Shown: positions 9,330 to 17,416 of the stretch, in pieces | How positions within the stretch are numbered: position 1 is the first letter of the stretch | How the letters are laid out: every line of letters starts with the position of its first letter | Source of the DNA: Rhizobiales bacterium NRL2 | GTDB taxonomy: Bacteria; Pseudomonadota; Alphaproteobacteria; Minwuiales; Minwuiaceae | Length of the DNA stretch: 64,000 nucleotides | Direction: 5' to 3' | NCBI GenBank assembly: GCA_001664005.1 | Contig: CP016093.1 | Span: forward strand, 3,463,031-3,527,030 | Made by a program: the position numbers and the translations under genes | Notes under the pieces: generated by a model | Seen by the model: the letters and a program-made list of their open reading frames with translations, nothing else | Told to the model about the DNA's origin: nothing | The model's database searches: none

Positions 9330-11162
9330 GTGAGCGGCGACAAGGACGACAAGAGCGGGCGCCCGAAGACGCGGAAGATCGGCGCGCTCAAGCAACTCTG
9401 GCCCTTCGCCAGACGCTACAAGGTGCTCATCGGCTTTGCCGGCTTTGCGCTGGTGGGCGCCGCGGGCGCGACGCTGGCAATCGGGCAGGCCGTCCGCCGC
9501 ATGGTCGACTACGGCTTCGGCGGTCCCGGCGATGCCCCCGCCGGCTATCTGGACGAGTATTTCCTAGCGCTGTTCGGCGTCTTCGCGCTGCTGGCGGCCT
9601 TCACCTTCGCGCGCTACTGGTCGGTGACCTGGCTGGGTGAGCGGATGGTCGCCGACATCCGCGACGCGGTCTACCGCCACGTGCTCAGGCTGGATCCGGC
9701 CTTCTTCGAGAACACCAAGACCGGCGAGGTGATGAGCCGTCTCACGGTCGACACGGAGCTGATCCAGACCGTCGTCGGGTCCAGCGCATCCATGGCTCTG
9801 CGCAACCTGCTGATGTTCATCGGCGGCCTGGCGATGCTGATCGTCACCAGCCCGAAGCTCGCCGGCATGGTGCTGGCCATCGTGCCGATCGTGATCATCC
9901 CCATCATCTTCTTCGGCCGCCGCCTGCGCGGTCTCTCCAGAACCAGCCAGGACCGGGTCGCCGCCGTCAACGCCCGCGCCGAGGAAAGCCTGAACGCGGT
10001 GCAGACGGTCCAGGCCTTCACCCAGGAAGCCTATGAGGAGAAGCGGTTCTCCCAGGCTGTCAGCGACACGCTCACGGTGGCGCGCAAGCGCATCCACGTA
10101 CGCGCCTGGCTGACCGCGGTGGTGATCCTGCTGATCTTCGGCGCCATCGACGTGGTGCTCTGGCTCGGCGCGACGGACGTGGCGACCGGCGCCATGACCT
10201 CGGGCGAGCTGACCGCCTTCGTCTTCTACGCCATCGTCGTCGCCGGCTCGGTCGGCACGCTCTCGGAGATGTGGGGCGATCTGCAGCGCGCCGCCGGGGC
10301 AACCGAACGGCTGATGGAACTGCTCACCGTGAACGCCTCGATTGCGGTGCCCGAAAATCCAGTGCCCCTGCCGGAGCGCTCGGAGGGCCGGATCGAGTTC
10401 GACAATGTCGTCTTCCGCTATCCCTCGCGCCCGGAGATCGCCGCACTGGACGGCTTCAGCCTGGCGGTGAGCCCGGGCGAGAAGGTCGCGATCGTCGGCC
10501 CCAGCGGCGCCGGCAAGTCCACGGTCTTCCAGTTGATGCTGCGGTTCTACGACGCCGAGGCGGGGCGCATCCTGGTCGACGGCGCCGACATCATGCAGGC
10601 GGACCCGGTGGAAGTCCGCCGCCGCTACGGCCTGGTCGCCCAGGATCCGGTGATGTTCGCGGCCACGGCCATGGAGAACATCCGTTATGGCCGACCCGAG
10701 GCGAGCAACGAGGAGGTCTTCCGCGCGGCACAGGCCGCCGGCGCGGCGGAGTTTCTGGACCGCCTGCCGGAAGGCTATGACACGCCGCTGGGCGAGCGGG
10801 GCCAGCGTCTCTCGGGCGGCCAGCGCCAGCGCATCGCCATCGCGCGGGCGCTGCTGCGCGATCCCTCGATCCTGCTGCTCGACGAAGCCACCTCCGCCCT
10901 CGACGCCGAATCGGAACGCATGGTGCAGGGCGCGCTGGAACTGCTGATGCAGGGCCGCACCACGCTGGTGATCGCCCATCGCCTCGCCACGGTGCTGAAG
11001 GCCGACCGCATCATCGTCATGGACCAGGGCCGCGTGGTCGCCTCCGGTACGCACAAGGAACTGATGGCCCAGGAAGGGCTCTACGCCCGTCTGGCGAAAC
11101 TTCAGTTCGACACCGGCCGCGACGCCCTCGGCGCCGAGCAGCCGGCCGATGCGGCCGAGTAG
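9330..11162 (+). CDS. ABC half-transporter, fused permease/ATPase (ABCB/MsbA-like exporter)
   Basis: About 610 aa. GTG 9330 is preferred over the ATG 63 bp upstream because that extension reads as non-coding and the protein then opens with a charged leader before LKQLWPF. An N-terminal domain with about six membrane segments (residues 25-330) is followed by a nucleotide-binding domain with Walker A GPSGAGKS, signature LSGGQRQR, Walker B ILLLDEATSALD and the switch His in IAHRLAT. It is expected to work as a homodimer in the inner membrane, exporting lipid or hydrophobic compounds. The downstream L,D-transpeptidase-like gene overlaps its 3' end by 14 bp. Confidence 0.92.
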   Translation: MSGDKDDKSGRPKTRKIGALKQLWPFARRYKVLIGFAGFALVGAAGATLAIGQAVRRMVDYGFGGPGDAPAGYLDEYFLALFGVFALLAAFTFARYWSVTWLGERMVADIRDAVYRHVLRLDPAFFENTKTGEVMSRLTVDTELIQTVVGSSASMALRNLLMFIGGLAMLIVTSPKLAGMVLAIVPIVIIPIIFFGRRLRGLSRTSQDRVAAVNARAEESLNAVQTVQAFTQEAYEEKRFSQAVSDTLTVARKRIHVRAWLTAVVILLIFGAIDVVLWLGATDVATGAMTSGELTAFVFYAIVVAGSVGTLSEMWGDLQRAAGATERLMELLTVNASIAVPENPVPLPERSEGRIEFDNVVFRYPSRPEIAALDGFSLAVSPGEKVAIVGPSGAGKSTVFQLMLRFYDAEAGRILVDGADIMQADPVEVRRRYGLVAQDPVMFAATAMENIRYGRPEASNEEVFRAAQAAGAAEFLDRLPEGYDTPLGERGQRLSGGQRQRIAIARALLRDPSILLLDEATSALDAESERMVQGALELLMQGRTTLVIAHRLATVLKADRIIVMDQGRVVASGTHKELMAQEGLYARLAKLQFDTGRDALGAEQPADAAE

Positions 11163-11745
11163 GCGGCCCCGGATCTTCCACGTCTTCGCCGACGGATTCA
11201 TGATCGTGGACGGTCGCCGCCTGCCCTGCGCCCTGGGCCGCGGCGGCGTCCGGACCGACAAGCGCGAGGGCGACGGCGCGACGCCGGCGGGCCTGTTCCC
11301 CCTGCGCTGCGTGCACTATCGCACGCACCGCGCCGGGACGCCGCTCACCGCGCTGTCCCGCCAGCCGATCCTGCGCAGCCATGGCTGGTGCGACGATCCC
11401 GCCTCCCCGCTCTACAACCGGCTCGTCCGGCTGCCCTTCCCGGCCCGCCACGAACGGCTCTGGCGGCAGGACAGGCTCTACGACGCCCTTGTCACGATCG
11501 GCCACAACGACCGTCCCGCCCGACCGGGGCGGGGCAGCGCGGTCTTCATCCATATAATGCATCCCGAAGGGGAGCCCACCGATGGCTGCGTGGCGCTGCG
11601 GCCCCCCGACATGCGCTGGCTGCTCCGGCGGACGAAGCCCGGCGATATGGTGCGCATCGCGCCGCCGGAGCGGAAATCGCCCGGCCTGCCGCTACGGCAG
11701 GACTTGCGGAAGCGCCGGCCTTGTGCTGGCGTTGCGATTAACTGA
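11149..11745 (+). CDS. L,D-transpeptidase (YkuD-domain) family protein
   Basis: 198 aa. The catalytic region reads FIHIMHPEGEPTDGCVAL, matching the YkuD pattern of a histidine followed by S/T-x-G-C-V, with the Cys as nucleophile. An earlier conserved stretch, GDGATPAGLFPL, is typical of the DUF-type L,D-transpeptidase relatives. Members crosslink peptidoglycan or attach proteins to it, but this subfamily often lacks a clear signal peptide, as here, so periplasmic action is not assured. It overlaps the preceding ABC gene by 14 bp, so the two are probably co-transcribed. Confidence 0.8.
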   Translation: MRPSRRPRIFHVFADGFMIVDGRRLPCALGRGGVRTDKREGDGATPAGLFPLRCVHYRTHRAGTPLTALSRQPILRSHGWCDDPASPLYNRLVRLPFPARHERLWRQDRLYDALVTIGHNDRPARPGRGSAVFIHIMHPEGEPTDGCVALRPPDMRWLLRRTKPGDMVRIAPPERKSPGLPLRQDLRKRRPCAGVAIN

Positions 11746-11768
11746 CCGGCATTCAGCAGGAGATGACA

Positions 11769-12071
11769 ATGGCTACGCTGGAAGAGATCACCGAGGGCAT
11801 GCGTCAGCGGGTAGGCGACGATTCGGGTCTCGACGCCACGCTGAAGTTCGATTTCGGCGATGACGGGGTGATCTATGTCGACGGCGAATCCACGCCGAAC
11901 ACCGTCTCCAACGAGGACAAGGAGGCCGACTGCACCATGAAGATCTCCAAGGAGAACTTCCTGAAGATGGTGAACGGCGAACTCGATGGCACCACCGCCT
12001 TCATGATGGGCAAGCTGAAGATCGAGGGCAACATGGGCGTGGCGATGAAATTGCAGAGCGTCCTGAAATAG
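11769..12071 (+). CDS. SCP2 sterol-binding domain protein
   Basis: About 100 aa, one SCP2 domain: a helical opening (LEEITEGMRQRV), a beta strand with KFDFGDDGVIYVDG, DCTMKISKENFLKMVNGEL, then TTAFMMGKLKIEGNMGVAMKL. Such proteins bind fatty acyl chains or sterol-like lipids in a hydrophobic tunnel. AGGAG at 11758-11762 abuts an ATG at 11763 but is well placed for ATG 11769, which I use. A standalone domain of this length is normal in Alphaproteobacteria. Confidence 0.9.
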   Translation: MATLEEITEGMRQRVGDDSGLDATLKFDFGDDGVIYVDGESTPNTVSNEDKEADCTMKISKENFLKMVNGELDGTTAFMMGKLKIEGNMGVAMKLQSVLK

Positions 12072-12103
12072 TTCGGGAGCGCTGACCGCTTCATCGGCCT
12101 TTG

Positions 12104-12204
12104 TGCAAAGAGAAAGGGCGGCCTGGGGAGGAGACGGCCGCCCTTTCCTTGCATTCGAGCCGAGCGCCATTTTGGGGAGGAGACGCGACCTTGTCGGCTC
12201 GAAA
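12104..12204 (-). ncRNA. Candidate cuckoo-type sRNA: two hairpins with anti-Shine-Dalgarno loops
   Basis: Two hairpins lie in tandem. One has a perfect 12-bp stem (12112-12123 with 12136-12147) whose loop is exactly TGGGGAGGAGAC. The other has a 10-bp stem (12154-12163 with 12194-12203) that carries the same 12 bases at 12173-12184. On the minus strand each loop reads GTCTCCTCCCCA and so contains CTCCTCCC, an anti-Shine-Dalgarno motif. Alphaproteobacterial cuckoo RNAs (CcsR, alpha-r14) are known for hairpins exposing CUYCUCCC. The last hairpin on the minus strand is followed by a T-rich run and could also be the terminator. No promoter is certain. If instead read on the plus strand, the first hairpin would terminate the SCP2 gene and GGA-bearing loops could bind CsrA-type proteins. 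Confidence 0.55.
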
Positions 12205-12285
12205 CCGGCGATGTTCTAAAAACGAATCAATTCAGCTACTACAAAGTCTGACGCAAGAAAATCCAAAAACCAACCCGAACGTATT

Positions 12286-12315
12286 TTGCGCCGCAGCACG
12301 TTTGCTGCACCGCAA
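12286..12315. other. Hairpin in the intergenic region before the dehydratase gene
   Basis: Imperfect inverted repeat: TTGCGCCGCAGCA (12286-12298) and TGCTGCACCGCAA (12303-12315) around a 4-nt loop, with one mismatch and one wobble. It lies 100 bp upstream of the dehydratase start. No T-tract follows, so a terminator role is weak; it may be a protein-binding or leader structure. The rest of 12205-12414 is AT-rich and holds no gene that I can see. Confidence 0.35.
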
Positions 12316-12414
12316 CAATTAAGCAGGCGCCCTTCCCCTGTCAAGCACCGGGCACTGGAAAATTTCCGCATCTGCGTATATCGAGGTCGCCCCCGGCCGC
12401 GCGGAGACCAGAAC

Positions 12415-13365
12415 ATGACGGACGTCACACTTGCCGACATCGAGGCAGCCGCCGACCGCATCCGCGGCGCGGTGCGGCGCACGCCGCTGTTCCGTCCCGA
12501 CCCGGTGGCGGGCCGCCAGGCCGGCTGCGCCCTCCACCTGAAACTCGAGAACCTGCAGCTGGCCGGCTCCTTCAAGGCGCGCGGCGCGGCCAACACCGCG
12601 CTCTCGCTGCCGCCGGAGGAACTGCGCCGGGGGCTGGTCACGGCCTCGGGGGGCAATCACGGGCTGGGCGTGGCGGCGGCGGCGAAGGCCGCCGGCATCC
12701 CGGCCGCGATCTATCTCTCGTCGAACGCCACGCCCGACAAGATCAGCCGCCTGGAGAGTTTCGGCGCGGAGGTCATCGTCGAGGGCGAGGTCTGGGATGA
12801 CGCCAACGCCCTGGCGCTGGCCCGCGCGGAACGCGACGGGCGGACCTATGTCCATCCCTTCGCACAGGCTTCGGTCATCGCCGGTCAGGGCACGGTGGCG
12901 CTGGAACTGCTCGAGGATCTGCCGGACGTCGAGACCGTCGCCATCGCCATCGGCGGCGGCGGGCTGATTTCCGGCGTCGCCACTGCGCTGAAGGCCCGCA
13001 ACCCAGGTATCCGCATCATCGGCGTCGAGGCCGAAGGTGCGCCGACCCTGAAGCGTTCGCGCGACGCCGGCGCTCTGGTCACGCTGGAGAAGATCACCAC
13101 ACGCGTCGCCACGCTCGCGCCGCGGCGCTCCGCCCAGATCAATCTCGACATCGTCTCCCGCCTGGTCGACGACATCGTCCTGGTGTCGGACGAGGAGATG
13201 ATCGACGCCGCGCGCTGGCTCTGGTCGCAATGCGCCATCGCCGCGGAGATGGCTGGAGCCGCCGGACTCGCCGCCGTGCTGCAGCGCCGCTTCGCCTTCC
13301 GCGCGGACGAGAAGGTCGGCGTCCTGGTCTGCGGTGCCGGCACCGACGGTCTTCCCCGCCGCTGA
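12415..13365 (+). CDS. PLP-dependent threonine/serine dehydratase family protein
   Basis: 316 aa from ATG 12415; the frame extends 43 codons further upstream but without coding character. The PLP-binding lysine is in LAGSFKARGA, followed by TASGGNHGLGVAAAAK and the phosphate-binding glycine loop IGGGGLISG, all typical of fold-type II threonine ammonia-lyase. The C-terminal regulatory ACT domain of biosynthetic IlvA is absent, so a catabolic or hydroxyectoine-utilisation-type (EutB-like) enzyme is more likely. It is followed 18 bp later by an amidinotransferase gene with a strong Shine-Dalgarno, making a two-gene unit. Substrate not certain. Confidence 0.85.
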   Translation: MTDVTLADIEAAADRIRGAVRRTPLFRPDPVAGRQAGCALHLKLENLQLAGSFKARGAANTALSLPPEELRRGLVTASGGNHGLGVAAAAKAAGIPAAIYLSSNATPDKISRLESFGAEVIVEGEVWDDANALALARAERDGRTYVHPFAQASVIAGQGTVALELLEDLPDVETVAIAIGGGGLISGVATALKARNPGIRIIGVEAEGAPTLKRSRDAGALVTLEKITTRVATLAPRRSAQINLDIVSRLVDDIVLVSDEEMIDAARWLWSQCAIAAEMAGAAGLAAVLQRRFAFRADEKVGVLVCGAGTDGLPRR

Positions 13366-13383
13366 TTCCCGGAGGTGACGTCA

Positions 13384-14496
13384 ATGAGCCAACCGACCGT
13401 GGTCGAAAGCTGGAACGAATGGGACCCGCTCCGTCACGTCATCGTCGGCCGCGCCGACGGCGGCTGCATTCCCCCGCCCGAACCGGCGCTGGACGCCAAG
13501 GTGCCCGAGGACAGCGACATGCGCGGCCAGTGGGGACCGCGACCGCAGGAGACGGTCGACCGCGCCAACGAGCGGCTCGACGCCTTCGCGAGGCTTCTGG
13601 AACAGCGCGGCGTCCGCGTCGACCGGCCGACGCCGATCGACTTCAACCAGCCCATCGCCACGCCGGACTGGCGCACCGAGAGCATGTTCGGCTGCATGCC
13701 GCCGCGCGACGTGCTGCTGACCGTCGGCAAGGAGATGCTGGAAGCCACCATGTCCTACCGCTGCCGCTGGTTCGAATATCTCTGCTATCGCCCACTGCTG
13801 CAGCGCTACTTCGAAGAAGATCCGGGCATGCGGCACGAGGCGGCGCCCAAGCCCCGGCTCACCGACGCCGACTACCGGTCGGACTATCTGTCGGAGCGGA
13901 TAGGCGTCGAGCAGCGGCTGAAATGGACGGCGGAGAAACACTTCGTCACCACCGAGGAAGAGCCGCTCTTCGACGCCGCGGACGTGCTCCGCTTCGGCCG
14001 CGACCTGGTGGTCCAGCATGGCTTTACCACCAATCTGAAGGGCATCGACTGGCTCCGCCGCCACTTCCCCGACCACCGGGTCCATGCGGTGAACTTCCCC
14101 GGCGATCCCTACCCCATCCACATCGATGCGACCTTCACACCGATCCGTCCCGGGCTGATCCTGAACAATCCGGACCGCCGCCTGCCCGATGACCAGCGCG
14201 GCCTGTTCGAGCGCAATGGCTGGGAGATCGTCGACGCCGCGCGGCCGGCCCACAACAGCCCGCCGCCGCTCTGTTATTCATCCGTGTGGCTGTCGATGAA
14301 CGTCCTCGTGCTCGACCCGAAGACGGTCTGCGTCGAGGCCACCGAGGTCCACCAGATGGAGCAGCTCGACCGGCTGGGCATGGAAGTGATCCCGGTCGAT
14401 CTGCGCGACGCCTACGCCTTCGGCGGCGGCCTGCACTGCGCCACGGCCGATGTCCGCCGCGAGGGCGTCCGCGAGGACTACTTCCCGAAGGGATGA
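13384..14496 (+). CDS. Amidinotransferase, glycine amidinotransferase (AGAT)-like
   Basis: 370 aa starting at ATG 13384, six bases after GGAGGTG. It opens with WNEWDPLRHVIVGRA, the hallmark of the AGAT/StrB family, which moves the amidino group of arginine to an amine such as glycine. All three residues of the human AGAT triad have counterparts at matching spacing: D197 in PLFDAAD, H246 in PIHIDAT and C352 in GGGLHCATADVRREG. Length fits a cytosolic bacterial member without a targeting peptide. It pairs with the upstream PLP dehydratase. The acceptor amine cannot be told: glycine (guanidinoacetate), beta-alanine or a natural-product amine are possible. Confidence 0.85.
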   Translation: MSQPTVVESWNEWDPLRHVIVGRADGGCIPPPEPALDAKVPEDSDMRGQWGPRPQETVDRANERLDAFARLLEQRGVRVDRPTPIDFNQPIATPDWRTESMFGCMPPRDVLLTVGKEMLEATMSYRCRWFEYLCYRPLLQRYFEEDPGMRHEAAPKPRLTDADYRSDYLSERIGVEQRLKWTAEKHFVTTEEEPLFDAADVLRFGRDLVVQHGFTTNLKGIDWLRRHFPDHRVHAVNFPGDPYPIHIDATFTPIRPGLILNNPDRRLPDDQRGLFERNGWEIVDAARPAHNSPPPLCYSSVWLSMNVLVLDPKTVCVEATEVHQMEQLDRLGMEVIPVDLRDAYAFGGGLHCATADVRREGVREDYFPKG

Positions 14497-14608
14497 CGCC
14501 GGCAGAAAATACGCGTTCGACCTTACGTGGCGGTAAACCGTTTGCCTTGAAGACACCGTAGGAATGGGCAACATTGCCCTCACAGAACAACACCCGGGAG
14601 ACGCCGTC

Positions 14609-15814
<1,206 letters not shown>

Positions 15815-15861
15815 TTTCCCGTGCTTGAGGGGACCAGGAAGTGATGGAATCACTTTGGCGT

Positions 15862-15925
15862 CCCGGGGCTTGACCCCGGGATCCAGTTCTTCGGTTCACT
15901 GGGCGCCGGGATCAGGTCCCGGCGC
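15862..15925. repeat. Mosaic palindromic intergenic element (copy 1), likely bidirectional terminator
   Basis: Three stem-loops in 64 bp: CCCGGGG/CCCCGGG around CTTGA (15862-15880), a CCAGT/ACTGG stem, then GCGCCGGGA/TCCCGGCGC around TCAGG (15903-15925). The same three-hairpin plan recurs at 25977-26046, and a related element lies at 40243-40317. All three lie between converging genes. Confidence 0.75.
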
Positions 15926-15955
15926 GGGCATGAGAGGCGGGCCCGCTTCAGACGC

Positions 15956-16390
15956 TCAGCCGCCGGTCCACTTCCGGGCTTCGGCGAGGATGGTGTCGTT
16001 GAGCGGGATCGGCCCGTTGGCGTCGAGGAAGACCACCGTGCCGGTGGCCGTGGCGACGCAGACGCCGTCCTTGAAGATGCCCTGGCCCACGGTCATCGAG
16101 GTCCGACCGATCCGCGCGATGCGGGTGCCGATCTCGATCTCGCCGGGATAGTGGGTCTCGCGCAGGAAGTTCACGGTCACCGAAGCGGCGATGAAGCGCT
16201 CGCCCGGCCCGCAGAGCGGGTGGATATGCCTGCGCATCAGGTCCAGGCGGCCCGTCTCGGCATAGGCGGCGTAGGCCACGTTGTTGACGTGGTTGGCCAT
16301 GTCGGTGTCCGAGAACCGGATCCGGTCGGTGATCCAGTGGGTATAACCGGACCGGTCCGTCAGGTCCGGCAGCCCCTCGGGACGGTTCAT
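15956..16390 (-). CDS. Acyl-CoA thioesterase, hotdog fold (4-hydroxybenzoyl-CoA thioesterase type)
   Basis: 144 aa with the hotdog active-site region FSDTDMANHVNNVAYAAYAE, in which the Asp is the usual catalytic residue of the 4HBT/FadM group, followed by SVTVNFLRETHYPGEI. These enzymes hydrolyse acyl-CoA esters. The start codon overlaps the korB stop by one base (TGATG), so it is translated with the KorAB operon. Why a thioesterase is coupled to a 2-oxoacid oxidoreductase is not obvious; release of CoA from product acyl-CoA is one possibility. Confidence 0.85.
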   Translation of the reverse strand: MNRPEGLPDLTDRSGYTHWITDRIRFSDTDMANHVNNVAYAAYAETGRLDLMRRHIHPLCGPGERFIAASVTVNFLRETHYPGEIEIGTRIARIGRTSMTVGQGIFKDGVCVATATGTVVFLDANGPIPLNDTILAEARKWTGG

Positions 16391-17412
16391 CAGACCGTCC
16401 AGGTGGAACCGGAGTTCAGCAGTTCCTCGATCGAGTTGATCTTCGCCGAGGATTTCGCCACCTTGAGCTGCTCGCTCACCGCAGCGTCGTAGGTTTTCTC
16501 GGCCGGATTGTCGTAGAGCACGCCGATGGCCACGGGGAAGTCCGGGCGGTCCATCGCCGCCAGCATCTGGGCCAGCATGTGGTTGGTCTGGTCGTGCACC
16601 AGGATATCGTCCTCGGTGACGCCGTCCTTGCCGAGCTCGGCGACGGAGAGCTTCAGCGTCTTCGGATCGAGACGCAGGCCCTTGTCGTTGTCCTTGCCGA
16701 ACAGCAGCGGTTCGCCGTGGCGGACATGGATCTGGGCGTCGCCGGCGATCGCCTTGTCGGTGATGTCGCCGAAGACCTCGTCGTTGTAGACGATGCAGTT
16801 CTGCAGGATCTCCACGAAGGACGTGCCCTTGTGGGCATGGGCCTGCTGCAGGATGCCGGGCAGCTCCTTCTGGCCGCGGTCGATGCCGCGGGCGACGAAG
16901 CGCGCGCCGACCCCCAGCGCCATGACGCAGGCCGACAGCGGCGCGTCGATGGACCCGGCCGGCGTCGACGGCGAGCGGGTGCCGAGGCGCGAGGTCGGCG
17001 AGGCCTGGCCCTTGGTCAGGCCGTAGATCTCGTTGTTGAACAGCAGGAAGTTCACGTCGACGTTGCGCCTGAGCATGTGCATGACGTGATTGCCGCCGAT
17101 CGAGAGCGCGTCGCCGTCACCGGAGACGATCCAGACGTCCAGTTCCGGATTGGACAGCTTGATGCCCGTCGCGAAGGCCGGCGCGCGGCCGTGGATGGTG
17201 TGGAAGCCGTAGGTCTCGATGTAATAGGGGAAGCGCGCGGCGCAGCCGATGCCGGAGACGAAGACGGTCTTCTCCCGCGGCGTGCCGATGTCGGCCAGCG
17301 CCTTCTGGACGCCCTTGAGGATGGCGTAGTCGCCGCAGCCCGGACACCAGCGCACTTCCTGGTCGGTCGCGAAGTCCTTGGGCGTCAGCTTGATGGCTGT
17401 CTGCTCGTTCAT
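16390..17412 (-). CDS. korB: 2-oxoglutarate:ferredoxin oxidoreductase subunit beta
   Basis: 340 aa from ATG 17412, which follows GAAGGAG; longer starts overlap korA. It holds the cluster-binding CPGCG motif near the N-terminus, further cysteines in GIGCAARFPYY and LQNCIVYND, and the ThDP motif GDGDALSIGGNH...FNNEIYGLTKGQ. With KorA it oxidises a 2-oxoacid, most likely 2-oxoglutarate, to the CoA ester and reduces ferredoxin, an oxygen-sensitive alternative to the 2-oxoglutarate dehydrogenase complex. The gap to korA is 4 bp. The substrate assignment within the 2-oxoacid oxidoreductase family is inferred from the overall similarity. Confidence 0.88.
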   Translation of the reverse strand: MNEQTAIKLTPKDFATDQEVRWCPGCGDYAILKGVQKALADIGTPREKTVFVSGIGCAARFPYYIETYGFHTIHGRAPAFATGIKLSNPELDVWIVSGDGDALSIGGNHVMHMLRRNVDVNFLLFNNEIYGLTKGQASPTSRLGTRSPSTPAGSIDAPLSACVMALGVGARFVARGIDRGQKELPGILQQAHAHKGTSFVEILQNCIVYNDEVFGDITDKAIAGDAQIHVRHGEPLLFGKDNDKGLRLDPKTLKLSVAELGKDGVTEDDILVHDQTNHMLAQMLAAMDRPDFPVAIGVLYDNPAEKTYDAAVSEQLKVAKSSAKINSIEELLNSGSTWTV

Positions 17413-17416
17413 CTTC

